Shown one piece after another: positions 35,722-46,287 of a stretch of DNA of 64,000 bases. The DNA is from Bigelowiella natans CCMP2755. Lineage: Eukaryota > Cercozoa > Chlorarachniophyceae. The stretch is taken from contig ADNK01000002.1 in the NCBI GenBank assembly GCA_000320545.1, forward strand, positions 124,001 to 188,000. The letters are read 5' to 3'. The first letter of the stretch is position 1, and every line of letters starts with the position of its first letter. A model generated the notes under the pieces. That model saw nothing but the letters and a program-made list of their open reading frames with translations. It was not told the origin of the DNA and searched no databases. The translations under genes were made by a program, and so were the position numbers.

Positions 35722-35997
35722 GTTGTTGCGTTACGTATGATCTCACTTTGTTGATAGATTCGAGTCGATGCAGCCCGATTTGGCCCAGCGACGGTACGCG
35801 ATGAAACATGCTTCGCAAATTCTGAATATTACACAAACGAAATCGTTGTTCAATGGGTCAATAAACACTCAAGCCGGCATGCGGGAGACATAAACCTGTG
35901 TGCAAGCTAGTTTCTCTATTGGCTCTCCCAAGTCCACAAGCTCGTCAATTCCAAAACGTGCTTCCGACACCGATTTCCTCATCCGCTGGGAGGTCAT
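31833..35997 (-). CDS. DUF6492-like glycosyltransferase, type II membrane protein, about 20 exons
   Basis: Exons that chain in phase: 35997-35896, 35821-35747, 35651-35587, 35472-35318, 35239-35201, 34896-34802, 34701-34661, 34465-34402, 34248-34160, one from 34048, 33792-33572, 33427-33370, 33121-33073, one or more near 33000, 32853-32767, 32504-32465, 32238-32202, 32154-32097 and 32031-31833. A cytosolic N-terminus of about 65 residues precedes one membrane anchor (YFGYLMILILLIVIG), as in Golgi enzymes. The core reads ARLR-poor but family-like: DISTFLIVVAPEDIAE, FPFRIVEATSIVPEL, YVQQMIVKLAAAEWVSSDFY, LALDADVLCVRP (nucleotide-sugar DxD), GGVPSLYHRMG and LRYLFGWSDYSLYYS. DUF6492 proteins are putative glycosyltransferases; assignment is from motif order. 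Boundaries at 34048-33800 and 33072-32854 were not resolved. Most introns contain a microsatellite. Confidence 0.8.
32152..35718. repeat. microsatellite-laden introns of the DUF6492-like gene
   Basis: Within introns of one gene: (TA) at 32157-32195, (GT) 32288-32327, (ACT)/(AAT) 32428-32463, (GC)/(CA) 32653-32690, (GAT) 32877-32903, (TAG) 33027-33070, (TA) 33207-33242, (TC) 33313-33351, poly-C 33510-33523, (TCA) 34078-34121, (TA) 34313-34348, (ATC) 34545-34580, (TAG) 34747-34776, (GAT) 35077-35103, (GAT) 35253-35289 and (GT) 35687-35718. Motif and length differ from intron to intron. Confidence 0.85.
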
Positions 35998-36011
35998 GAT
36001 ACGCAAACTTG

Positions 36012-36042
<31 letters not shown>

Positions 36043-36964
36043 GCTCTCTCTCTCTTTCCTCCCTCTGCTCTATTGCCACCGCCAGTCTGTGTGTGCCTTG
36101 ATCCCCGAAGTTGTTTGCACTCTTTTCGTTTCTTGGTTCGTCCCCTGCTGAATTCTTCGTGGCAAGTGAGAGAAAGTCAGAGAAGCAAGTACTTTGATTT
36201 CGCCTTGACAACACCAACATGCATGCAAGGGAATCACATCACTCACAACTATGCTCACCAGCGCATATCGCAGAAAAAGAGTGTATGGAAAAAGGAGAAG
36301 AAGCGTACTTTCGATGTGCGCGGCAGAACTCTCTAGGATCGCGCCAGAAGCATGGGGGCGTGGAGGGGCGTGTGATGCGATGTCTCCCGGTTCTTTCTTC
36401 CTGTCGGTTTGGCCTTTGAATGGTGTCTGCGACAACTCGGAAACCTTGTCTCGACTTATTGAAGTAGTGGATATACTAAGGGATTTGGTTTCGGAATTTG
36501 GTGCGTGCTAAATTCCTACAAGACAGACCCCTTAAAAATTTCCTGGTAGAATTCCTAAATTGACACTTTTGAGATGGCAAAAAATAATGGATGACCTTAG
36601 AAAAATAATTTGGCTTACTTTAGCATCTCATCCGAAATATTATTTTAAAAAATGGTTTAAGTCGGCAGTAAATTTGATTTTACCTAAAAAACAAATGTCA
36701 AATTCCTGATTTCCAAATTATTTTTTTGGAAACCAGAAAAGAAATTTTTCACCTCCAAAAGTAGATCTAGGAATTTGACACGGAATTCCGAATTCCGTGT
36801 CAAATTCCTTATTTCGACTACTGTGTTTTTAGCACATTTTCGGAACCAAATAATTCCTTGTGTCCACTACTTCATATTTCGCTACGTAGATCTACCCTAA
36901 AAAGTAATTTTTGCTGGAACATTGCGGAGCGGATAAGAGTGCAGAAAGAGCGCAAGGGCGTTAC
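35998..36964. promoter_or_regulatory. head-to-head spacer between two glycosyltransferase genes
   Basis: The spacer holds a (CT)n tract at 36016-36055 just upstream of the minus-strand start, a GC-rich stretch to about 36440, and from 36500 to 36900 an AT-rich region in which aaattcc/ggaattt recurs many times. A 41-bp palindrome lies at 36770-36810. Open frames here are not conserved-looking. None of the CTAG-type island is present. Confidence 0.4.
36770..36810. repeat. 41-bp near-perfect palindrome
   Basis: Arms of 20 bp (aggaatttgacacggaattc and its complement) are separated by one base. It lies about 155 bp upstream of the glycosyltransferase start at 36965. Single half-sites (gtcaaattcc, ggaatttg) recur at about 36488-36516 and 36696-36708. 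Confidence 0.9.
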
Positions 36965-38869
36965 ATGTCTCAGGCACAGACCGAAAACCATCTTCGGCGA
37001 AGGTCTCAGCTAGTCATGCAGGTGGTGGGGAGGCGGAGGTGCTGGATTGTTGCAGCTTTGTTCTGCATTGTTATGCGCTCTGTAGCCAGAATGTGGTGGA
37101 CGCTTCCTGACGAGCCAGCCAGTCGTCAAACGCGCTTTGTCGCCGATGGGCAAACACAACCGATGCCCCCACCTATCAAGATAGACAAGGAGATTCAGGA
37201 GAAGCAACTGAATCGGCTTTTAGAACTCTGCCGTGTGTCAAGAGAGAAGGATGACAAGTGCCACGGGATGTCAGACCCTGAATTTATTAAGTTTGTGGAA
37301 ACACTGAACGAGCAAAATCCTTCGGGCGATCCTGTTTCAGTCAGTAGCTGGCGTGATTTGTGTCAGACCCTGGAAAGCCACAACGCTCTCGTCTGCATGG
37401 CAGCGGCGTATGTCGCTGTTCCTTTTTCGCTCGAGCCCCTCGTGAATTCGAGTGACTGCTCGAAACGCGAACAGCGACAGAGTCATATCAAAGCAGAGGG
37501 CTTGAAATTCATACCACTGGCAGTGGAGACTAATCCAAATGGGGGGAAGTGCACTCTTATCCGCTCCGCAATGGCAAACAACATAAGCTTTGAGGTGCTC
37601 GGCCAACATCTTAATAGCGAGGTTGGGCCATCCGTTAAGATGAGACTGTATCGAGACCGTCTTCTAAAAATCCCTAAAGCGGAACGCAGTCGGACTGTGG
37701 TGCTAGCTGTAGACTTTCGCGACGTCATGATTCAGGCAACGAAATCTGCAATACTGCAGAAATTTCTCGAATCTGATTCGCGGCTTCTGTTCAACGGCGA
37801 GAGCTTTTGTTTTCCAATGGCATTTTTCCCAAGTAACATGGGAAGGTTTCAGTCTCGTCCTTTCCACGAGAAATACCGGGAAAATCACATATGCAAGAAT
37901 TTATTCCCTCAGGGAGGAAATCCTAATGTGCCGAGTTATCTAAACAGCGGTGCATTCCTCGGGTATGCAGATGCCATCCTGGAAGCCTTGGAGCCAGCAC
38001 AGCGTCTTCCAAATTGGTTTTTTGACACTTTTCCGGGAACAGACCAGGGCTACTTTCAACAGATCTACCTCTCTCAATATGTGAGAAGGATGAAAGTTGA
38101 CTTTTGCCAACGAGTCTTCGTCGCTCAGGGATTCCAGAAACCCGTGCATGAGTTGCTGCCTGAAGATGGTACTGTAAACTACCTAGAGATGTACGCCTAT
38201 GGCACGCTGGCACCACAATGGAATGCTTATTTCTTGAGCAGGACTGATTCGCAACAAGTAGAAAGTGGGGAAGTAGAGAGTGGGACTCTGAGAGTTTGGA
38301 GGAACAAGAGAAATGGTGCCATGATTCCAATTCTTCACTTCAATGGGTTAACCTACAAACGCAGGGTGCCAGGTTTTTGCTCACCGATGGAAGTGATGGA
38401 AGAATCCCTTTATAGCCAAACGTTTTTGTCACGCATGACGAACTCTCCAATAGCAGGCCAATTCACACGTTGTTGGTTGAGCCCGCTGGAGTGCGGGATA
38501 GATGGCAATGAAGAGTTAAGTGAGGAAGATTTCAGTAGAGAAAATTCCAGTGTGACGTTCTTCGCAATCTATGACAAAACGCGGGAATGGTCGAGAATTG
38601 CAAAGGCAGACAAGGGATTACACAGGAGATTTGCTATGGGTTCACATGCCGCAGTCCAGGCATTTGGGGACAGAGAAAGGGACAAGTTTTTTGGTGTGGC
38701 GGGTGCTGACACGACATTCGACAAGACTGGGTTAATGCGGGATAATCCGCTGGTCATACAAATCGGAGTATTCGTAGCAGTGTACCTCATGGCCAGTTTG
38801 CATGCATTTTGTTGTTTTAGATGCGGCTACAGTAGTTGGTGCCGATCGCATGTCCCAAAATTCAATTGA
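36965..38869 (+). CDS. PLOD-type glycosyltransferase, membrane-anchored, single exon
   Basis: An uninterrupted 634-residue frame; ATG 36965 is the first Met in a frame that is open from further upstream. A short basic N-terminus precedes an anchor (CWIVAALFCIVM), and a second hydrophobic segment lies near the end (VIQIGVFVAVYLMASLHAF). The central domain matches the glycosyltransferase module of procollagen lysyl hydroxylases and relatives: VVLAVDFRDVMI (DxxD), LLFNGESFCFP (FxxE..C.P), VPSYLNSGAFLGYADAI, FPGTDQGYFQQIYL, MKVDFCQRVFVAQ and, near the end, PILHFNG (H.NG). Such enzymes add galactose or glucose to hydroxylated residues or other acceptors. The absence of introns is odd beside neighbours with 8 to 23 exons and could mean retroposition or recent acquisition. 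It is convergent with glutaredoxin and divergent from the DUF6492-like gene. Confidence 0.85.
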   Translation: MSQAQTENHLRRRSQLVMQVVGRRRCWIVAALFCIVMRSVARMWWTLPDEPASRQTRFVADGQTQPMPPPIKIDKEIQEKQLNRLLELCRVSREKDDKCHGMSDPEFIKFVETLNEQNPSGDPVSVSSWRDLCQTLESHNALVCMAAAYVAVPFSLEPLVNSSDCSKREQRQSHIKAEGLKFIPLAVETNPNGGKCTLIRSAMANNISFEVLGQHLNSEVGPSVKMRLYRDRLLKIPKAERSRTVVLAVDFRDVMIQATKSAILQKFLESDSRLLFNGESFCFPMAFFPSNMGRFQSRPFHEKYRENHICKNLFPQGGNPNVPSYLNSGAFLGYADAILEALEPAQRLPNWFFDTFPGTDQGYFQQIYLSQYVRRMKVDFCQRVFVAQGFQKPVHELLPEDGTVNYLEMYAYGTLAPQWNAYFLSRTDSQQVESGEVESGTLRVWRNKRNGAMIPILHFNGLTYKRRVPGFCSPMEVMEESLYSQTFLSRMTNSPIAGQFTRCWLSPLECGIDGNEELSEEDFSRENSSVTFFAIYDKTREWSRIAKADKGLHRRFAMGSHAAVQAFGDRERDKFFGVAGADTTFDKTGLMRDNPLVIQIGVFVAVYLMASLHAFCCFRCGYSSWCRSHVPKFN

Positions 38870-40528
38870 GGAGAGAGCAACAATACAGCAGTGCGGTCTT
38901 AATGGGAAGACTCGGAACGGTTCGGTTTGGATTTACTGTGGCTCATGCACGTGTCTAGACTGGTAGATGCAAATTTGGTGAGCTGAACTTTTCATTTTGA
39001 TCATTGTGGGCAATGGAACCAATCACAACTCCGTCAAACCCTGCAACGACTGGGGTTTGCACAATCAACCATGCTTTGCGCGCGCGCGGCCTCGCTGGCG
39101 CGCTCAATCGTTGCAACAATTGGACATTGGAAGCACACTGGAGCCTGTTTGAAGTTCAAGTTTGAATTTTTTTCGAATTTCAGCTTCAAAACTTCACTTT
39201 TCAACGCCTGCAAGCGGGCGCTGTGCAGATTGCAAAATGCTCAGTCACTTCTGAAACGTGCAGTCCCATGGTCTCATCATCGCAATGGTGATTGCGATCA
39301 CGAATTTCTGAACTCATGAATGCCATGCCATTGCCTGCAGCTCATCCACAAAGCACCACATTCGCAAGGTGCGATCACTGCAACCGAAGGGGGGGGAGGC
39401 CTTTCGTCTCAATTGAGACATGGGGGACAGAACGAACACTTCAAATCACGACTGGAAAGACATGCGTCCCATGTCCCTGAAACTTGCTGAAATCATGTCC
39501 CAAGTTGTCCAGAAACACATCCTCCTGCTCATTCACCCTTGTTGGAGTGCACTTGAGAAGTGAGTTGGAGCAAACGTTGCGATGTTTTCCCGTCGGAACA
39601 AGTGCTTGTCATGACAAGACAAGAACATCTCCAGAACTCTCGCAAGAGTCCTTGCAACACGAACAACAACTGCTTCTGCAACCCCTCCCCCTTCCCTCCG
39701 CCGCAAACGGCGCTCCTGAGCAAATTGTGCAGGAGGGGACAGGATTGAGCCCTGCCTGCACCATGGTTGATCAGGATGGCACCTCCGCATCACCCTGCGA
39801 AACAGCACAAGGCAGATGGCTCTTCGTGCTGTCACTGGTTGTCGTTGACAATGGACACAGTGATGGCATGTGCAGCATGTGCATGATGCACGTCACATGT
39901 CTGCAACAGAGCCATGCTCATGCTAGCATGATGGACACAGCTAGACAGCTAGTGACAGCATGCACAGTGTGCACATGATGTTGCATGTCTGCAATGTTGC
40001 AATCTTGGATTTGAGGAACGGAAACTCTGGTTTGCAAGGGGAGGTGGGGATTGTCATCACAGGGGACCAGAGCGTTGGATCGAACAAACCTAGATTCATC
40101 AGTTGAAAACTTTTCAACCGCCATTGCATGCGGTGCTGGGTGACACATCATTCCTATGGATGGTTCACAACGCGAGCACGTTGAATGCTGCGCAAAGCTA
40201 CACGATTGCCGCACAGATGCGTAGATGTGAGCACTGCATCTGTTGTGTAGCGCAATGCGGCTTTGCAAGCATGCACACGTGACGACTACGAACAATGCCG
40301 ACTTGCATAGTTACAATTAGCATGAGCGATGGAGAGAAATCACGTGATAGGGCGTATTTGTTTACTATTAGTGCTTGAACACAACTCCAGTAAAACTAGA
40401 ACAGCAAAGCACAACTTCCATGACCATTTCGTCGAAGCGCAACCAGACTGGAAAACAAATCTGAAGATGCAAACTCCATCTCAAAAAACCTTCGGAAGAT
40501 GATTGATACGTAACCGTACCTTGTTTTA
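38870..40528. other. tail-to-tail spacer, mixed GC-rich and CTAG/TGCA-type DNA
   Basis: The spacer lies between the ends of the glycosyltransferase (+) and glutaredoxin (-). From 39050 to 40290 the sequence has many gcgc, tgca, catg and gctagc words (catgctcatgctagcatgatgg near 39912) and several short purine runs (ggggggagg near 39392). Short open frames occur on both strands but none shows a domain. Confidence 0.6.
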
Positions 40529-40889
40529 TTACTTTAGTCCATCGAACTTCCCCTCCTTGATAGCCTTTAAAGTGTCGTCACAACCTCCGAGAAACTTTCC
40601 TTGAACCCACACGTTTGGAACTGTGCGCTGTTTCGTCATCTTGAGCAATGTCTGTCGATTGGTAAAATCGATGAAAATCTGGCAGATTCTTACAACATTC
40701 GAAGCAAACCACCTGCTGGATGCTGCTTCCATCCTGTATTTTGTCAAGCTCAACGACGTGGGGAGACATGCCGACATCTTTCAATACCTTTTTGGCTCGT
40801 ACACAGAACGGGCAATATGATTTGGAAAACACTACAACAGTATTATCGTCTGCAAGCTTTTGGATCTCTTTCTCGTCCATTTTGTCGAC
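40529..40889 (-). CDS. glutaredoxin (dithiol, CPFC)
   Basis: Two exons, 40889-40713 and 40651-40529, join in phase 0 across a 61-nt intron. They encode NTVVVFSKSYCPFCVRAKK with the dithiol active site CPFC, then the TVP motif and glutathione-binding GG of the family (KQRTVPNVWVQGKFLGGCDD). Total length fits a classical glutaredoxin, which reduces disulfides and glutathionylated proteins with glutathione. The first exon was not settled: an in-phase donor after a Met-rich hydrophobic stretch near 41070-41000 (MILFLFMM) would add a leader, while Met inside the 40889 exon would give a cytosolic protein. Confidence 0.88.
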
Positions 40890-41311
40890 CTGAAATTGGA
40901 ACATTTTTTAACAACTTTAAGTTTCCACGTTCTGCTCTACACAAATCATTTCTTTCTAAAGGAAGAAGGTACGGACAGCGAGGCGTAGATGGGAACTGAG
41001 CTGAAACACTCTCGCACCCGCAACCAGATAGTACTAAATGCATCCCATTTCCTCTTAACGTCATCATGAAAAGAAACAAAATCATTAATGCAACCACTTC
41101 TATCTGTGGCTTCGTACTACGTAATTGTTGCCTCAAAACCAGTATCAACGAAAAATTCGAAATAAATCGCATGGAAATCGTACGTGCGACATTGTTAGCT
41201 GAGTGCCCTTTCTCGGCAAAATACGACTCGTTGCTTCCTGGCCAGACTCTTCGGCACGTCCTCTTCCCATCAACCTTTGGTGAAGGACGGACGGAGAAAT
41301 AATTGCTCACG
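40890..41311. promoter_or_regulatory. head-to-head spacer between glutaredoxin and the CobW-type GTPase
   Basis: At most 420 bp separate the two divergent genes; part of it may be the unresolved first exon of glutaredoxin. Both proteins relate to thiol or metal homeostasis, so joint control is possible but is only inference. Confidence 0.3.
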
Positions 41312-41919
41312 ATGAGCGCGATTACGATGACAACAACTGCAGAATGCATGGGAGGGGGGGTAAAAGAAAGTAACACACGGAGAAAGGTACCTGGGAAGAA
41401 GCTGTCCTTCGTCAGGGTTGTAGGGAAGCTCACCTTGGAGGAGTGCAGAGCTGGACTACAGCGTGCCAACAAGAAGGCTTTGAAGGAGATTAGGACGTCA
41501 CTTAAGTGGATGATAAAGGAAAAGGAAACCTGGGAGGTCATAATATATATGAATGCTTTGCGTAAACAGAACTCTATCCTTGAACGACGACCGATCTAAC
41601 ACAACACAGGCACTGGAATTGCGTGCACGTGCGAATCTTCGTTTGGAGATGTTGTGCGATGCAGCTGTTGACGCCGGAAGAGCCTTGTCTCTCTACGAAA
41701 GGTATCACAAAGTTAGAATGAACGAATACCCCCGCAGCATGAATCACAGTACTGTTAAAAGCACATTTGGGTAGACCTAACGTGAATGGTGGTCCTCTCC
41801 TCTTTCTCGATAGGCTCCAAGATAGCAAAACCGCTAATGGCCGTGAAGTACGCGCAAGACTTTTGGCGACAAGAGGCAAAGGTATAAATTTCGAATTTCA
41901 TTTGGTATCGGAGTGAGTG

Positions 41920-41959
<40 letters not shown>

Positions 41960-42624
41960 TACACTCATTATATTAAACTCCATAAATACAATATTCAGCC
42001 CTGCTAGACTATGGTTCATACCGATCCGCGGCGAAAGACTTTGCAAAGGCGCAAGAACTGGTTCCCAAAATTTGTTTCTTCGAACTATGACTATTTTTTT
42101 CAATTTTCGTGTAAATTCATAATTTCTGTGGGGAGAAAGTGTGAAGAGATGATCCAAACAATTTTGCTTCTTCTATGCTACAATTGTACAGCACCGATCC
42201 AACGGAGCTTACAAGTACCTCCATAACCTTGTCAAGAGAAAGCTTGAAAGTAATCGTCTTACCACATGCTTTTCCACTACGGCTACGACAGCACGCTTTC
42301 TCCGTTTTGCCTCCATCATCAAATTTTGAATCTCATGAGTTAGTTGATTGCATGTGGGAGGAAATGGTGCTGCTGCTGCGTGGGCTGATATGATTGTTTT
42401 TGGATATGCAATTGCCCATCATCAGCTGCTGAAAAACGACGTGAGGATGAGATGGCGAAGATACCTGTGACAATCATAACAGGGTAGGTACCCTTGGAAA
42501 ACATCGTGCAGCAGCCGTCCACATGATTTTCGAGAGCAAGTCACAGAAGGAAAAGCGTGGAATTTCCAACTTAAGAGCAATTTGGAATTTTAAAGAATCT
42601 CCCAATCACATATTCTTCGAGTCT

Positions 42625-42666
<42 letters not shown>

Positions 42667-44545
42667 GATATCGGCATCATTCAGCTTTCTTGGTTCTGGA
42701 AAAACTACGCTTCTAAACCACATTCTCACCGAGATGCACGGCAAAAAGTTCGTGACCCAATCTTTCCTCTACCAAATCAGCATATCAAAATTCCTCCTTC
42801 TGATCCCCCTCCTCCTATTTCTGAATAGGCTGGTAGTGATAGAAAACGAGTTTGGAGCTGTCGGGGTGGATGACAAGCTAGTGCACAAGTAGTATGGATT
42901 TTTGCATAAATTGTATGTGTGTATATGTATATGTAGCAAACTAGTCAATGATATATTGGTAGTAGTAGTAGTAGTTTAGACCCAGTTGTTTCTTGAAGGA
43001 AGAGTCATTCCTCCTCCTCCTCTTCTATATTTCTTCTTCTCCTTCTTCTTCTTCTTCTCTCTCCCAAGTGCATGGCACGATGAGTGTGCGTGATAGATAC
43101 ATTCATAGATTAAGTAATTGAGGCAGCATCGTGTGAGCTTCGTTCATTGACCCGTTGATTGTTCCGCTTCAGGCGGTTTCACGAGGAGGACCTGGAGCTT
43201 GTCCAGACTGTGAACGGGTTGTGATTACGAAAAGGAGGAGTAGCCAGGGAGGGAGGGAGAGGGAGAATAGGAATGATCCAACTTGCACGTATCCGCAAGA
43301 CATACAACAACTCCTCCACCGCCACGCAATATCGTCATCTCTTACACCCTCCTCCTCTCATATTCCTCTCACTACGATAATTGCTGCTGCTGGCACTGTT
43401 GCTGTAGATGCATTTGCTGTGACGTGCGGGGCGATCTCATGACGACACTTATGAAAATCGATGCTCTAACCAAACCCCGCTCGGCGGTTGATGAGAGCGC
43501 TCCAGGAGACTACAACAACGTCTCTTCTTCTTCTTCGACTACACCCTGGGCTTTAACTGAAGCTAGCGGCAAGGAAAAGAAAAAGAGCGAGGAGAAAAAA
43601 GGGGGGGGGGAGACCATTGGAGGAATAGATGGAATAGTCATCGAAACCACAGGTGGTGAGACATAGAAGCTTGCATTTCTGAGCTTATCACACTGGGCAT
43701 TTGATCATTAGATTTTTTTGTTTTTGGATTTCTCTAAACATTTCTTCTTGATGGTAGGTGTCGCCGATCCCGGGCCTGTGGTAACAACCTTCTTTGCCTC
43801 TAAAGAGGTGGTATATTAGGACATGAAACTCTGTACGATCATACAGAGTGAACGACAAATCCCTGCGTCTGCACTTCCACATCACTTATTGTTATTATTA
43901 CTATTGTTATTATCATGATCATGATCGGGAAGATCTTCACTGATACGCCTATTACCATTTCATGTCGCAGGTGTCATCAAAGTTCCGAATCGACGCGGTG
44001 GTCACGGTAGTGGATTCCAAGTTCATCCTTAGACGTCTGGACGGCGAAGGGGGAAAAGACTCGAAGGAGAAGAGAGGGCCTGGCTACATCCAAGAAGCAG
44101 CTCAGCAAGTGAGTCAGATGATGATCATGATGATCATGAGAAAACGGCTAAGACCAAATAACAAATTGACAGAAATACGGCGATATTGTCTGCCTCTCAT
44201 TGCAGTAGTTTGAAGTGGTTTTAGTCTCCTCTTTGTTTGATATTCCTCTTGGCTGCTTGCTACACAGATCGCTTTCGCAGACGTATTGCTTCTGAATAAG
44301 GTATGAAACACACTGTCGGGCAACTACTACTTCGTCAGCAGCGAAGAGATGGTTTTTGCATCACTGGAATCCTTACGTGGCGATTCGCCATTTGTATGAG
44401 TAGTAGCATCATTTCTTTTTTCCCAACCCAGATTGATCTTGTTGGAAAGGAGGAGATCGTTAGAATCAAATCGCGTTTAGACGAGATTACTTCCGGGGTA
44501 CATAATACACACATATACACCTGTGCGTATATATATGTGTGTGTC

Positions 44546-44591
<46 letters not shown>

Positions 44592-44831
44592 ACACACACA
44601 CACACACACACACACTCACTGTGTACATTGGGCTCGAATTACTGTCTTGTGTTTGGCTTCTATGAAGCAGCTATAGTAGCTATAGCATCAACAGCATCAA
44701 CAGCAACGACACACGATATAATGTCGTCTCCCATTTGAGCGAACCAACCGGTGATTGTGTGTGTTAAAACAGGCAGCATCTCTTCTAGAGTCGAAGTACG
44801 GGCAAGTGGATTTTAAAAAGTGAGAACCACC

Positions 44832-44874
<43 letters not shown>

Positions 44875-45386
44875 ACACACTCACTTACTTCCACTTACAC
44901 AAATCATATAGGATACTCGGAATTGGGGCCTTCAGTTTACATAAAATTGTTCCTACCGAAGCTGGAAAATTGGTATTGAATTGAATACTCCAAAAAACAT
45001 CATTTCCCTTTTCTTCATCCAAAGATCGTGTGCTTTCTGCAACAATTTCGCTGCAGTCTGAATCAATGACGCGCATGCAAAGCTTGGTCAACTGTGCGGC
45101 GACAAGTTCGTCGGTGTTCCGCCATTTATCATCATCTGAAAACCAACACAGGCATCTGGGGAAAACTGGAGCAACAGAAAGTCAAAGGGTTTTTCTGCAT
45201 TCTCTCTGAAACTGCCGGTATATGCGTGCACGATCGATTTTTTTTCATTGTATGTCGGTAACCGACGATGGGTCTCCTCTGCCTTATCCTTGGTAGGGTG
45301 AGCTCAATCTTGAAAAGCTCAACGAGTGGCTCTTGTCCGTTCTCGAAGAGCACAAGGTGATTAGTCGGTGGCTTTTGTATCGGATT

Positions 45387-45422
<36 letters not shown>

Positions 45423-45745
45423 GTGTAAAACGAGGGGGAAATTTCGCACTTTATTCAAAGGGCTACTAATGGAAGCATGATATTCCACCATCATTCTATC
45501 TCAGGAGAAGCTATTTAGGGCTAAAGGCATCTTAGCCATCCGTGACATGGTAGTAGAAATAGTACTAATAACGATTATTAGTGTTATTGCAGGAGCAATA
45601 GCAGGTGGTAAGGGAATTTGTCATTATATGATCTGATCTCCTCCTCTTCCTCTCTCCTCCTCCATAGGGACAGAAATTCGCCTTCCAAGCTGTACACGAG
45701 ATATTTGGAGGGTGGGTAGCATGAATAACTGGTGGAGGTGGTGGA

Positions 45746-45783
<38 letters not shown>

Positions 45784-46287
45784 TGTGTATGAGTTCTAAA
45801 AGCTAAAACGAAATCTCACAACTTTCATAAATCCGCTGCCCCTTGCAGAGCTAGGATAGAAGAGTGGGGTATCGATGAGGAACGAATGAGCAATCTCGTG
45901 TTTATCGGACAGGTGGTTATTCTAATGGCATCGGCATATTATACACACTGACCTGTGCCTGCACACAGAGCATACTACACGCGAGAAGACGAGAAAAATT
46001 CACGTATTCGAGTTTTCAATGCACTAATAGAAATGATTTAAATCTTGCATTGAATCTGGTATAGGACTTGCCTCAGGAGGAGATTGAGAAGGTACAAAAT
46101 GTAAATGTAACACTCAATCATTTCATGTGAGCCGCACAGCACAAATGTTTAGTACAAATTTGGTAATGGATGATGTTGTGTAATGAAGGGGTTGGTGGGA
46201 TGTCTGGCGAGTGACGACGTGACGACGGAAGAAAAGAAGCTTAGAGACGAGTTAATGTTTGGCTCAGGAGATGGATTCAAGGCCTAA
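41312..46287 (+). CDS. TPR + CobW/COG0523 (ZNG1-like) GTPase, about 23 exons
   Basis: In-phase exons: 41312-41536, 41610-41701, 41814-41881, 41999-42060, 42192-42249, 42426-42483, 42685-42747, 42829-42888, 43173-43217, 43408-43652, 43758-43807, 43971-44108, 44268-44300, 44432-44497, 44773-44819, from 44912, about 45025-45090, 45297-45356, 45505-45549, 45668-45711, 45849-45912, 46065-46091 and 46189-46287. Exons 2 to 5 give TPR-like helices (ALELRARANLRLEM, ALLDYGSYRSAAKDFAKAQE). The GTPase part has IPVTIITG + FLGSGKTTLLNH (Walker A), VVIENEFGAVGVDD, the metal-binding CICC, IDGIVIETTG-VADP and FADVLLLNK, then the C-terminal CobW domain (GELNLEKLNEWL, EKLFRAKGILAI, MSNLVFIGQ). These proteins are GTP-dependent metallochaperones; the eukaryotic ZNG1 group serves zinc enzymes. 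A low-complexity insert follows CICC. Boundaries at 44912-45296 remain open. Confidence 0.9.
44537..44613. repeat. compound (GT)(GA)(CA) microsatellite in an intron
   Basis: gtgtgt, then about 26 bases of gaga, then cacaca, lie in the intron after the exon 44432-44497. A (CT) tract at 44838-44873, a (GAT) tract at 45387-45423 and a (TA) tract at 45750-45780 occupy later introns of the same gene, and a (CA) tract at 41924-41957 and a (TC) tract at 42627-42663 occupy earlier ones. Confidence 0.9.

Noticed and set aside
44885-45091. Minus-strand open frame of 68 residues with protein-like composition
   Set aside because: It lies antisense to CobW exons; the plus strand here continues the CobW C-terminal domain (ILGIGAFSLHK, RVLSATISLQ), which is family-conserved, and the minus frame has no partner exons.
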